Shown in pieces: positions 26,215-36,671 of a stretch of 64,000 nucleotides of DNA (position 1 is its first letter; every line of letters begins with the position of its first letter). Source of the stretch: Bemisia tabaci (Eukaryota; Arthropoda; Insecta; Hemiptera; Aleyrodidae); contig NC_092795.1 of the NCBI RefSeq assembly GCF_918797505.1, positions 496,001-560,000 on the forward strand, given 5' to 3'. The translations under genes and the position numbers were made by a program. The notes under the pieces are model-generated. The model was given only the letters and a program-made list of their open reading frames with translations. It ran no database searches and was not told where the DNA came from.

Positions 26215-26520
26215 TAAAGAGTTTCCGGGGATTTTTCTGAATGATCTCAAATAAAGTCATCGAAAATTTCGACGCTATATTTTCGTTCATACGTTTTTCT
26301 TTTTATTAAACTCAAATTTACTTTACGTGGTTCGAGTTTTTACATCGTTGCAATAACGATACATATTTTCCCTTTAGTCAGTCGTAAAAACCGGGTAAAG
26401 AATCAAAAGGTCTCAATGATTTCAAACAAAATCAAAGAAAATTTCGACTCTATATTTTCGTTCATTCTATTTCCTTTATTATTTTCATCAACAAACAAAC
26501 AAAATTAAACATGGTCCGAA
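26215..26520 (+). repeat. diverged tandem duplication, about 180 bp
   Basis: Two copies, at about 26215-26335 and 26395-26520, share ATCWAAGAAAATTTCGACTC-like sequence and TATATTTTCGTTCAT followed by T-rich DNA. Confidence 0.7.
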
Positions 26521-26619
26521 TTTCTGAATCCTTGGAATTAAGTTGAGAAACAGACTGGCTCCTCGAAGCAGCCGGGGAAAATTGTATTTACACCGGAAAA
26601 CACTTGAATACGGAATACG

Positions 26620-26790
26620 ACTTGAGCGCGCACCGTGTTATACACGCAGTGCATGAAGTATCCTGCAGACTTGTAAGGCACTATACTACGCGTTGCGCGC
26701 ACCGTGCTGTACGCGTAATGCGTGAAGTATCCTGAGGTCTTGTCAGGCGCTACTATGCGTGTCGCGCCGTGCGCGCCAGCCCCGTGCCAG
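26620..26790 (+). repeat. 80-bp CpG-rich unit, two copies
   Basis: The two units share GCGCACCGTG, CGYRGTGCRTGAAGTATCCT and CTTGTMAGGCRCTA. The same unit occurs three times in tandem inside the hAT-like element at 34317-35207, and as an inverted pair at 43602-43725. Confidence 0.8.
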
Positions 26791-27029
26791 CCGGCACTGT
26801 GTACTGTGTTTGATGTGATTAATCAAACTTGCGGCGTTAGCGGTTTTCAACTTACGACTTTGGATTTGTAAAGTTTGTTGGAATTATTGTCATGTCAGAT
26901 TAAATAAAACCCGACTAATTTTCTTCTCTTCATTTAGATATTTGTACAGATGATTTTAAATAAAAGCATGTAAGTGAAGCGATTTTTACGTGTAAGCTCC
27001 CTCGTTGTTCAGCAATGCAATAACGTGAT

Positions 27030-27171
27030 TGGACTACATTTTGCTATTCGGAACTAAACTTTCTGGCTCATCTGTAAAAACTCTTGTGTGAATGAGGAAA
27101 CTAACGGTGCATACGTTGTTCTTGAACGAAGTCAGAAATTGTGGTCCCTAATTGCAAAACGAAGTTCATTT
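27030..27171. mobile_element. foldback MITE, family J (without insertion)
   Basis: It starts GGACTACATTTTGC and ends with an imperfect inverted copy, CTAATTGCAAAACGAAGTTC. Internal text (CTGGCTCATCTGTAAAAAC, GAGGAAACTAACGGT, TTGTTCTTGAACGA) matches the copy at 44430-44755. That copy is interrupted by a hAT-like MITE, so this one serves as the unoccupied comparison. Confidence 0.75.
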
Positions 27172-27649
27172 GATCGATGAACCTTTTCGAAGCGTAGGGT
27201 ATGGATTCGATCGAAGTGAATCGATCGAAAGGTAAAAACATGAATTGATCTGAAAACTTGTGAATCGATCGAATCGACACCAGTTTTTTAATAATTTGTC
27301 AGTTGGTTTGCTATGCGGCGTCGATAGTTTCACGGCTATCGGTGAGGCGGTAAAGATTTGAAATTTCATTAATGTAACTTTTCCTGCCAATTCTTTCTCT
27401 CTAAAATCTATTGTCACTATTGTCATAAAAAGTAGATATCATGATCTCACTTTACAATTGTTTCCATAATTAATTATATAAATATTTGATTTTTAAGTGT
27501 TAGTTTATTTATAATCTTGAATTATTGAAAATAAAATAAGATACCAATTTTACCAAAAAAAAAAAACCTTTTCTCCTGGGCACGCTACAATTAGGTAACA
27601 ACTTTTTTTGTTCTTGTTTTTTTTGTTTTTTTTTTTTTAGTAAAAAATC
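27172..27649. other. intergenic sequence with repeated CGATCGA motifs
   Basis: Several copies of GAATCGATCGAA-like sequence occur at 27200-27275, some as palindromes. No gene is supported. The remainder is AT-rich. Confidence 0.5.
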
Positions 27650-27960
27650 ATTGTAATCCTTTGCAAGGACTTCGTTGCTGATACCAAAGAAGGTGCATCT
27701 TCGAAACATGGAAAAATGAAATAATCACATTATTTCATCGCAGAGAATCCTGAGGGAGTCTCGATTCCTTAAACAGTCATACAGTCAGCACCCATAAACT
27801 AAGGAAAGATTGTTCCTCGGAAAAACGCTTGCTTGTTCATTCGGTTAGGTTGCGGATATCCATGGAGGTACTTCTTCGAAACATGGATTAAATTAAATGA
27901 TCAGATTTTACCTCGAAAAATATCGGAAACTTCTCGATTATTTACAGGGTCATAAAATCC
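27650..27960 (+). repeat. diverged tandem duplication, about 185 bp
   Basis: Copies at about 27670-27785 and 27850-27960 share TCTTCGAAACATGGA, CTCGATT and an ending near GTCATA, with many substitutions between them. Confidence 0.65.
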
Positions 27961-28047
27961 TCACCAGACCTTACGGAATTTGCGGTTTTTAGGGGATGAG
28001 CCGTCAAAATATGGAGAAAATTAAAAATAGAGAAGAACCTACTACCC

Positions 28048-28305
28048 ATGTCTAGTGATCCATGCGTTTGGAAAAGGGCAAAAAAGGAGGAGAGGTTAAA
28101 CGGTGGAGAGGCAAATGAAGTGTCCGAAGAAGGGAGAAGAGGATTTGTTGTACAACTGAGGTGGGATTCCTCCTCTGTGCGGCTTATTGATATTTCCCTT
28201 GAATCGGAAGCCGAAGCCCTCCAAAATGCCACTCCACTTCTCGAGTCCCCGATGCTCCACTCTTGCCAAATTTCCTCCCAATTTAAATTGTTTCAAACTT
28301 GTTAA
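28048..28305 (+). CDS. unassigned small open frame, 85 codons
   Basis: This frame starts at a true ATG and ends at a TAA. It is not obviously part of any repeat found in the window. The N-terminal third is charged (RAKKEERLNGG) and the rest is mixed (DSSSVRLIDISLESEAEALQ). No signal peptide, membrane segment or known motif was seen. The minus strand is open over much of the same region, as happens in GC-richer DNA, so chance remains the best explanation. There is no evidence for splicing or regulation. Confidence 0.15.
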   Translation: MSSDPCVWKRAKKEERLNGGEANEVSEEGRRGFVVQLRWDSSSVRLIDISLESEAEALQNATPLLESPMLHSCQISSQFKLFQTC

Positions 28306-28309
28306 TTGT

Positions 28310-29590
28310 TCACTTGTGAGCCATCAATTTGGTGTGTAAAGATTTCCTCTCTGTATATGCGTTTTCTGATTTGCATCTGCTGAGCCTTGAGCCTCCTTCA
28401 GGTCTTAGATGACGGTTGAATATTAAGGTTTTAGATACCACGGTTGAGATAGGTTTACCAACCTCATTCATTATATTCACCTTATATATAAATATGAGAC
28501 AGTTAGAAATTTGATAAACTATATTTATGGAGTTAGGAAATTTTACTAAAATTATAATAAGTAATCATTCTTTCCACCTAGGAAAGTATAGGTGTAGACC
28601 TATCCTAATAGCCTTCAACTTGATTAACATAGCTACAAGACTGGTCAAATTAATTATTCTATTGTACCCAATAAAATAATCTTGGAATATAAATGTCCGT
28701 GGAGCTAAATTACGCTGAAAAAATTTTTGAAAATTTTGTTTTTAAGTAATTAAAACAAAAGTTTTTAAGGTAAGGTAAGGAAATGTTTTTCATTTAAGAG
28801 ATACTTTTTATTTTAAGTGAAAGACTTTTTTTCTTCTTTCTTTTAACTCGAAAGAGGGAACACTTCCGATATAAGTATTACTAACGAGTCACAGGCCAAA
28901 GTCAGTGTTACACACTATCTTGCCTGAATAGAAAAAAAGAAAAATTAAAAAAAAATTAATCGATATTAAGAAACGACCTGACAATACTTGACGTGCTTAT
29001 GACCACGGACTTCTGCAATTCTGCATTGGATGAAGCAAGTAACTCTCGTTCAAAGGTCTACGAAGATGTTTAACTAAACTTTTCGGAACTGTCCCCGTTA
29101 CTGACATTATAAATGGTTTGACGCAAACAATGTCCAGGACTTTTTTCATCATTATGAGTTGATGATTGCGCAGGGACGCAACTATTCGTGCTTGTTATTA
29201 TTATTATTCAAAGAAACGTATCCTTGTATTTTTTCAAAAATCGGATCTCCTTTGAAGTAAAACAGTCATTTGAATTTAAGAAATCTCTCATTCTAACACG
29301 TTTTTTTAGATTAAGAAATTCTACTTCAACAAAAAAAATTCTATAGCAAGAGGAATTTGGTTTTAATTCTTATGAAAAACTGTTTTTTTGCCATTCATGT
29401 CAGTGCTGAGGCTACTTAAGACCTAAAATTGACGACAATTTTGAATAAAAGAGGGGTTGTCTTGCCAAAGTTTGACGGAATATACCTTACACAATTTCCA
29501 AGATCATATACACAAATTCCCTTCCTGCTTTAAAACTCCGTATTCGTTAAGTTGTGTGAAAGTGAAAAAAACAAGGCCCAATTAGATCTC
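28310..29590. other. AT-rich intergenic sequence with a truncated C copy
   Basis: No gene. At 29160-29195 the sequence GGACGCAACTATTCGTGCTTG begins a C repeat that breaks off into (TTA)n, so only the first third of the core is present. Confidence 0.6.
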
Positions 29591-29599
29591 TCGAATTTT

Positions 29600-29790
29600 T
29601 GACTGGGATGCTAAGTAGCCCTTGATGCACCACTACAAAGTGTAGAAATAGAGCACGGAAAAGGGCTCGCGTTGATGAAGGCGCAGGGATGCGACTATTC
29701 ATGCTCGATGGATGTCCGTGTTGCATCTGCGAAATTGAAGGCGCCATGACATTAGGCGTGAAACGTTCAGGACGCCTCCGTTGAGAGCGC
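29600..29790 (+). repeat. family C copy
   Basis: It contains GTAGCCCTTGATGCACCACT, CGACTATTCATGCTCGATGG, ATGTCCGTGTTGCATCTGCG and AAATTGAAGGCGCC, then GGCGTGAAAC. The core is bounded by GGCGC/GGCGCC and could form a hairpin. The 100-codon minus-strand frame here is repeat-derived, since other C copies give the same peptide pattern (MQHGHPS). Confidence 0.8.
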
Positions 29791-29879
29791 TGAAAATCGA
29801 TCGGTGGCCAGTTTGATCTGTTGAAAATTTTTATTAGTATGTGGAGCACAAAGCAGGATGCACCTCTGAATCCACGATT

Positions 29880-30990
29880 TGTCCTTAATCATCCATGATA
29901 CTTATAAGATTCCTTATTTGTGAATTATAAAGGAAACTTTTTCAAATGGAAATCTGGCAGCGGAATCGTAGAGGCTTTGAGCCTTGCCCCTCGAAAACAC
30001 TTTATGTGTTTCATCGTTCTTAGAACAATTGCACAAACTAATTAAAACTTGAGCTTTGGGTTTTTGTATATCGGCAGGCGGGCGATTTGGAGAGAGCGAT
30101 TATCGTATTTAATGATTCCGACTCACGGAAACACAACCTGGGAAAAAGTTCCCTTATCAGTGCGATTGTTCACTGCTGTGAGCACCGCGCCACCGCCCCG
30201 TGCCCGACGGCCTCCGATTCGGGTCTCAGCTTCGGTTTTGTTTTCCCCCGACTTGAGCCCCCCTCCCATCCCCCTTCTCCCACAACCCCCAAGTACGTTG
30301 CTCTGCTCCCGGTGTAGCTTTTGACTTGTGGTGCGAGCCCTGGATCTCCTCTTTGGAATCGCGTCTCCTCGTTGCCCAAAATCCCCGAAAAGTCCAACAT
30401 ACGAGTATAATTCCTTCAAATAAGAGCTCTCATTTTATTTCATATTTCAAATCATAAAAAAACTCTGAATCATGGCCAAATCCATTCACCGGGCTACTAG
30501 AGAAGTTGTGAATCAAAGCACTAGTACATAGTTCCTCTTGAACATTTCGCCAGAGGAAACAAAAGACACAACAGGAGGTATATAAATCAACTCCATAATA
30601 AGATATAAGTGTTTACAGTTAACATCGGTTAAATGACAAAAATACGAATGATGTGAAATCTGACTTCCATCGATCTGCGTCAAAAATAATTGTTAAATTA
30701 TCGTTTGAGAGTCGATTTCTGAACTTCCGCTTTTATGAATCGCTTCCTACAAAATATTTTGGGGAGAAAGCACGCGGTGTTACTCTCTAGTTCAGACCTT
30801 ACCTAACGGCCCATTTTACACTGGTTGTTAATCTAGAAAAACCCTATGTCGGATTTTAAAAGCTATTTCTTAGTATATCGAAGTCTATGGTCAGTAAATG
30901 CGCGTATCCAATTCCACATGGCAAATTTACGCCCTTGAAAGAAAAAAAATTAAACAAATAATTTTCCTACAATTTTTGACGAAATTATCA
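29880..30990. other. intergenic sequence
   Basis: It contains a C-rich patch at 30180-30300 that creates proline/arginine-rich open frames on both strands. I see no gene. Confidence 0.5.
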
Positions 30991-30993
30991 TGC

Positions 30994-31445
30994 CATCACG
31001 GAAAAAACGAGCTTAGGGTTGGGACCTACATGTTAGTGCTGGACACTAACGAGGGTTAGGTCAAATGGAGCCACCAAGTCAGAGTAGTGCTGGGCACTAA
31101 ACAGCTCGAGGCTGGGTCACTAAGGAAGAAGTAGTGTCAAGCCCTAAAGTGACTTTGGAGCGAGCGTAAAATATGAAACGCCTCCGCCTGGGATCGAACT
31201 CGGATTGCGCCGGTGGAAGACCAGCGCGTTACCACCAGGCTATGGTGACTCCGTCGTCTCATGGGTGAATTTACACCTGTTAAGCGCAACTGCGTCTCGC
31301 GGCATCTGATTAGCACTACTCATGTTCAGTACCCACCTGTACTGCCTTCCGGTGTTGAGCTGTACAGCGCTTAGACGCCAGCCCTCAACTACTCCCCACT
31401 AAACGGCCAGTAGTGCTCAACATTAGTCTTGTTTTTTCCGTGATG
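30994..31445. mobile_element. family K element with CACGG-AAAAAA termini
   Basis: This 452-bp element has left end CATCACGGAAAAAACGAG and right end CTTGTTTTTTCCGTGATG, inverted to each other. The next few bases share TTAGGGTTG-like sequence with the second K element at 36672-37701. Several TAGTGCTGGGCACTAA-like motifs lie inside. The centre carries a tRNA-like sequence on the minus strand. No target-site duplication is clear and there is no coding capacity. Confidence 0.7.
31181..31257 (-). other. tRNA-like sequence (A and B boxes), probably not a tRNA gene
   Basis: On the minus strand, TAGCCTGGTGGTAACGCG matches a Pol III A box and GAGTTCGATCCC a B box at tRNA-like spacing. The T stem and acceptor stem do not pair completely and there is no clean anticodon arm, so a functional tRNA is unlikely. 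It probably derives from a tRNA or SINE head captured by the K element. Confidence 0.6.
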
Positions 31446-31779
31446 TCTGCCATTGAAATTTTCCTCCCCGTTCGTAGTTGTCTCCGCTCAAGCCGTTGAT
31501 AAGGAAAGGATGTAGAAAGTCCCACAAAGACGGAGGAAATGCCTTCGATGAGATGTAATAATTTTCAACGCGCTTCGAACGTCAAAATACCACATTATGT
31601 GCGGAAAACGCATACAGCTGAGTGAGTGTTTTTACTGAAAGGGGAAAATCTAATATAGAGCATTTCCGTCGCGGAGTTATTTTGCGTGGTTCAGTCATGA
31701 CGTCGCACCTTGGTTCTGGTCGTAGACCTTGAACTTTTCTCCATCGAGTGATACGTTTTGCCCCGCCTTTGTCCTTTAT

Positions 31780-31960
31780 GATGAAGTGGGAGGCTGTGTC
31801 CTCTGGCCGCTATCCAGCTCTTGGGCTGTATGCTGCTTTGCGGCCCCACTGAGTCAATGTAAAGGACGGCTACTAGGCACTTTTTTTTATCGCTTACCGT
31901 AAAAATCATGAAAATCGGCCCGATAGATTGCAAACACTGTGGCAAAAAGTGGAAATTTAG
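31780..31960 (-). repeat. family H-I repeat copy
   Basis: On the minus strand it reads GGGCCGATTTTCATGATTTT, then TGACTCAGTGGGGCCGC and a degraded GC-rich segment ending GCGGCCAGAGG. The order matches 45490-45660, where the GC-rich part is better preserved. Confidence 0.65.
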
Positions 31961-32777
31961 GGGGTCAAAAATTTAAATTTCTCGTTGTTGGATGTTTTTT
32001 TCTTTTTCTGTGTAATCAATAGTTTTTTCTTAAAACTACGACCATGCACCCATGGAATTTGATTCATACTAAATTCTCTCCTGAGACTCGACGATAGAGA
32101 TTTGCCCGATTAGATTGAATCTGGGCGCCACGGTCCAGATTCCTAAAGCTGAGAGCCTCTCCCCACACTCCCATCCTAACATTTTCAGGAGAATAGGGAC
32201 GCGCTAAGGAGACAGACTTATCCGTGATAGACGAGGTACATTTTTTCGTAATCGTAAGCGCTTTAATCCCTCCGCACCGACGACGAAGCGACGTGTCATT
32301 CTGGAGACTCCATCGCGACGAGGAGGACCAAATCTTATCTTCAAGATGCTCGTGAGCCTGGAACATTAAATTTTAAAGCGGGAATTCAATTTCACTAAAA
32401 GGACACCGCTGTCTGGGGAGCTTAAAAAATCCGGCGACGCTACCTTTTACTGCTCGCGCGCGCCCATACGGAGCAGAGGTGTATTCAAATCCAGTGGTGC
32501 GCCCTCACTGTGTTTATTTATTCGAATAGATTAGAAAGTCGAGAGCGGTGCTTGGAGGGGGGGGGGGTGTGCTGCGGAGCGCTGGACCGGCTTAAGTCCC
32601 CAAAAAAAATGTTGCCAAGAAAACGCCAAAATTCGGCCAAGTTTTTATTTTCTCCACATTCCACTCTCTTACCCAAACTTCAAACAAAAGTATAATACGA
32701 ACTAAGCGTTGGAAAAAAGCACTAGAGAATCTGAACAAATTTCAAAAAACAACGATTGCGTTTCTCCGATCTTCGGC

Positions 32778-32997
32778 TGTGTTGCTCAGTAGCCTTTGAA
32801 GCGCCACTACAAGTAAGACAGACGGAAACAAACGCAACATGGCAACAGAGCAATCGAAAGGACGTGCGGTGATTGTGGCTCAGAGGTACAACTATCCGTA
32901 CTTGACGGATCTCCATGTGGCATCTGCAAAATTGAAGGTGCGATGGCGCGAGGCGTGAACTTGCGATGCTGTGCTCTCTGCTGCCAGTCGGGTGTCG
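32778..32997 (+). repeat. family C portion of a C-D element
   Basis: It includes AGTAGCCTTTGAAGCGCCAC, TACAACTATCCGTACTTGAC, GCATCTGCAAAATTGAAGG and GGCGTGAACTTGCGATGCT. It is interrupted by element E at 32998 and resumes at 33239 with TTCAGATTTGG, as expected from the copy at 58.9-59.2 kb. Confidence 0.8.
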
Positions 32998-33233
32998 CAC
33001 TGTGGACCGAGTCAGTTAGAGAGGTCGGGCATGAACTTTTTGACTAAAATTGCAAATACATGTAATTGGGTTTATTTTGTCACATTTTTAATTTCAAGGG
33101 GTGCTAACAGAAAAGAATTTCACGAGGATATCACTGAAACCACTTTTAGAACCTCCAAATTTTGTATAAACGGAGTTATAAGCATTTAAAGTTCCCAATT
33201 TTTTCCGACCTCTCCTTGACTCGATCCATTGTG
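32998..33233. mobile_element. element E, 236 bp MITE, TSD TGTCG
   Basis: The termini are CACTGTGGACCGAGTCAG and the inverted TTGACTCGATCCATTGTG, followed inward by AGAGAGGTCGGG / TTCCGACCTCTCC. A 5-bp direct repeat, TGTCG, flanks it (32993-32997 and 33234-33238). The host C-D repeat reads continuously across the site, which supports a real insertion. There is no coding capacity. The superfamily was not identified. Confidence 0.85.
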
Positions 33234-33383
33234 TGTCGTTCAGATTTGGTACAAGTGTTAGAAAACGAGGTCTCAATACGTCGCTCCTATCTCTGACTAT
33301 GTTTACCCTTGATTATTTTCTTTTTTCCAATTTGATGTCTGATTCCTTTTTTTAGGATGGATTTGTTGATCTCTCAAATCGAT

Positions 33384-33632
33384 GGTGTAAGTACGTTACC
33401 ACGCATCTCGTTTGCGGTGTTTGAAAATCTCCGCTTTTTTTATTTTTTTAATGTGGAACAAAGTGACATTATTCCCTAAACTTTTTGCAGAATGTTCTTG
33501 TTGCTGGCGAGAAAAAAACTGCAGTTTCTAGGAATTGCCATTTAGTAATTTTCCATTTAAAAAATGAAGTATGACAGGAAGTTTGCCACGTCGCAAAGCG
33601 AAATACGTGCTGTTGCGGACTTACACCGTGGA
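33384..33632. mobile_element. family B element with long TIRs
   Basis: The left end is GTGTAAGTACGTTACCACGC then ATCTCGTTTGCGG. The right end is the inverse, CGCAAAGCGAAATACGTGCTG then CGGACTTACACC. The internal AATGAAGTATGACAGGAAG segment is shared with 61140-61190. This element interrupts a C-D repeat, with C before it and D after it. Confidence 0.8.
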
Positions 33633-33722
33633 TATGTAGCGGTCTCATGCAACCCGCGGGGTGCATGTTTTCAACAAAGCTCGGGTCAATTTGACCTAGC
33701 TTAGGCATCTAAGGGTTAAGGT
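33633..33722 (+). repeat. family D portion of the interrupted C-D element
   Basis: Includes CATGCAACCCGCGGGGTGCA, GTTTTCAACAAAGCTCGGG and TCAATTTGACC. It aligns with 23368-23462 and 59202-59290. Confidence 0.75.
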
Positions 33723-34316
33723 ACCTTCAATTAAACGTATTCACCAACCAACCACAACTGTGAATCATTCTTAATGTTCTACTATTCATTTTTTTATCTC
33801 TGGTTTTTTTTAAATTACGGCAACGTTGAATAAAAAGACATACATTCTTCACGGCGTAACCGGACGTTGGGGGAAGATGCTTAGCGGTTGCGGGGTGTGA
33901 GGAGCGTCTATATTGTCGTCCGTCTGACGTGAGGGCGTCCAGGTGAGCCCTGTTCCCTACAAAATTCCATGCTTTTTAGGATTCAAGTGAAAACAAAGAT
34001 ACGCCCTTACATGAGAAGGACAACGATCTGAGTAGCGGGCAGAACGCTGGCATGGGACATGGAGCTAAGTTACAAATTGAGTGCTTGGAATTCGGATTTT
34101 CAATCCATCAGTTGACATTGTTACAATTATTCGCCGGGAATTGCGGTTTCTGCCTCCCAAGACACTCGCCTCCTTTCCGGGCCGGATTGTCCACCAAAGT
34201 TGCCACTTCGCCATCGACTTCTATAACATCCAAAACCCATGTGACCTCAAGCAACGACCACATAAAAATTCAATGGGTGAAAAATGAAGAATTCTTGTAG
34301 AAAAATCGATGGCTAA

Positions 34317-35207
34317 CAGGGCCGGATTTACTTACTTGCCGCCCATGGGCCGCCTGTATTTTGCCGCCCTCTTCTCATTCGTTTTGAAACATCAATAAAA
34401 ACCATCAAGTGAACGCGCCGGAGAAAGAGAGGCGTATAAGACGCGTTTACTTGTATTGGTCACATTTTTTGCGAAAGCCCTGTCAACACTATAGCAAAAG
34501 TTCACGGAACTTGGCGCGAAACTTAAGTTCCGTAAACCTATCTCTGTGTAGACAAGGCCCTCCATTTATAAAAAATGAACCAAAAAATTATGAAAGAACA
34601 AACATAAATGTGGTTTAGTAATTTTAACTTCCGCCGCCGCGCCGCGCTGACCGCACTGTGTTTGGCGGAATGCGTGAAGTATTCCTACAGTCTTACATGC
34701 GCTATGCGTTTTGGGCCGAACGCTGCTGCACGCACTGTGTTTGGCGCAATGCGTGAAGTATTCAGGCGGTCTTGTAGGCGCTATGCGTTTCACGCCGCCC
34801 ACTGCTGACCGCAGCGATCGCACTGTCTTTGGCGCAATGCGTGAAGTATTCATGCAGTCTTGTAGGCGCTAATATGTGTTACATGTCGACCGCCGCGCCG
34901 AAGGTTTCCCCTTTTCATCTCGCGTTCTCGTCATCATTGCTCTCTGCGCCGCGCCGTTCCAGGCCAAATTCCGTGTTTGGTTTCTCTCTTAGTCTTAACT
35001 CGACTAATTAAAGGTTGTCTTGTAGTATCACAGACGGACGACAAAATTAGAGATATACTCTCAGGAAATGAGAGATTTTGTCACATTTTCCCGTTCGTAA
35101 TTTTTTTTTTCTGAATCCGATCTTTCTTTGTAGCTACATTTAAAGAAATTGCAAAATTTGCCGCCATGGGCCGCGGCCCATGTGGCCACCCCTTTAATCC
35201 GGCCCTT
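34317..35207. mobile_element. hAT-like non-autonomous element, TSD ATGGCTAA
   Basis: The ends are CAGGGCCGGATTTACTTAC and the inverted TTTAATCCGGCCCTT, and subterminal TGCCGCCCATGGGCCGC sequence is also inverted near the right end. The 8-bp target duplication ATGGCTAA lies at 34309-34316 and 35208-35215. An 8-bp duplication with CAGGG-type ends is typical of hAT elements. The target is the TIR of a family B element: joining the flanks gives the GATGGYYAAAGT start known from other B copies. Inside are three tandem 80-bp units and no transposase remains that I can see. Confidence 0.85.
34640..34890 (+). repeat. 80-bp CpG-rich unit, three tandem copies
   Basis: Each unit contains CGCACTGTGTTTGGCGCAAT, GCGTGAAGTATTC and GTCTTGTAGGCGCTATGCG. 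It is related to 26620-26790 and 43602-43725. Short open frames here on both strands follow the repeat and are not genes. Confidence 0.85.
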
Positions 35208-35215
35208 ATGGCTAA

Positions 35216-35460
35216 AGTGCAAAAGCACGTATCTCCGTTTGCGACGTTGCAGATTTCCTGTCGTAACACTTTATTACATTGGAAAACCCAGCCAACGTAG
35301 CTTCTTGAAAACTTTCTTGATTTTTCTTCTCCATCAGCAGAATGTTGTGTACAGATTTCAAGCTATCAAGTCAAATAAAAACAAATCAATAAATAAAAAT
35401 GAAATAGGAGCGAACATTTTGAAACACCGGAATAAAGATACGTGGTTTCGTGGCCATGGA
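35216..35460. mobile_element. family B element (interrupted at its left TIR by the hAT-like element)
   Basis: The left TIR reads GCACGTATCTCCGTTTGCGA and the degraded right end AAAGATACGTGGTTTCG. With the hAT-like element removed the left TIR extends back to 34300-34308. Confidence 0.75.
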
Positions 35461-36284
35461 AATTTGAATTTCTTGATAAGAAACTAAGGAATAAAGATCA
35501 TTTAATTTCTTAAAATGAAAACTTTGAAAAGGAAAAGGTTCTTGGCAAGGAATAAAACATAGTTCCAGTAACAAGCAGACACCCTTTCCATAAGGACTTG
35601 GTCCTTCTCTATTGGTATTCCTGTTCCAGTTGTCTGGAGAAAAACTGGAGCGCATTTTTATCACACGAAAAGGAGCACCCACGTCGCCATGAAAAACTGT
35701 TGGAGTGTTCCCGCACATAGTGCTAGAACTAAACTTTCGAGCTCAAGTTTTTGATCGAGTTATTGGTTGATCCGCACTCGTCTGCACGTTAAAAACGAGA
35801 CGAGCTGTACATCACACTAACTTACTTTGCGACATGAATAATTCTGCAAAATTTAAACACGTATGAGGCTCATAGTAATATTCGCGTGTCTCCGACCCCT
35901 TGTGGCGAGGTCTGTTTCAACTGTTTTAAATTGTAAATGAGAGACGACCAGGCGGGCGTACCTACTATTGCAAGATAAAAACGCACCGAGCTAACTCCAA
36001 AATCAGACCCTTGTCCTTGTTGTCCCAACCCATTACTAATTGTCCACGCAAGTTTAAAGCTCGCAACGAGCTCGTATCATGAAGAAGCTCCGCTCATGTT
36101 TTCCGAGTCAAATTTTCATTCGGAGTTCCTTAACACCGAAATATCAACGGTCGTCAAACTCCAAAAATGCCGAAATTTCGGCCTCTGTTTTATTTCTTAA
36201 AAGAGGACCAAACCAACGTCATAGCTTGAAAGTTTCAAGGAATATTCTTCACACGGAGAGGGGAAAACACCACAGTACTTAAGA
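35461..36284. other. intergenic sequence
   Basis: No element or gene was recognised. The 110-codon minus-strand frame at 35386-35718 overlaps the end of the B copy and has no family resemblance. Confidence 0.5.
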
Positions 36285-36383
36285 AATGACGTCCAGTAGT
36301 TTTTCATGTAGAAAATAAAGTACGATAGGAAATTTGGAATACCGCAAACCGCGATTCGCATCTCTGCAGTTTCACCTTCGATA
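36285..36383. repeat. partial family B right end
   Basis: TAGTTTTTCATGTAGAAAAT, AAAGTACGATAGGAAATTTG and ACCGCAAACCGCGATTCGC match the right half of B elements. The left half is missing. A family A element follows directly and its target duplication lies in this fragment. Confidence 0.6.
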
Positions 36384-36387
36384 TGTT

Positions 36388-36637
36388 CTGCCGTGCTAAG
36401 GAAGAACGCCGTATGAGCTTTGAGAGTTCCCATGTTTTTGTCGATAAAATGTTTATTTTTAAGGAAAGTTATGAATATTTTTCTCTGAAATTTGCAGGAA
36501 CTTTAGGTAAAATTACGGAATAAATAATGTGAAAAATTGGAAGAAAAAAATGCAAAAGTTTACCAGGAGGTTCACGTTTTATCAAAGGAAATTTGACAAC
36601 GCCTGAAGGTTCACAGCGTTTTTCCTTAGCATGGCAG
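36388..36637. mobile_element. family A MITE, complete, TSD TGTT
   Basis: This 250-bp element has left end CTGCCGTGCTAAGGAAGAAC and inverted right end GTTTTTCCTTAGCATGGCAG. TGTT flanks both sides (36384-36387 and 36638-36641). Confidence 0.9.
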
Positions 36638-36671
36638 TGTTGGTCTCGCGTAGAAAGTGTTTTGACAAGTA

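Noticed and set aside
30049..30419. Overlapping 76-100 codon frames on both strands
   Set aside because: They result from a C-rich patch. Proline/arginine bias and simultaneous openness on both strands argue against coding.
31181..31257. Functional tRNA gene on the minus strand
   Set aside because: A and B boxes are good but T-stem and acceptor-stem pairing are incomplete. It lies at the centre of an inverted-repeat element.
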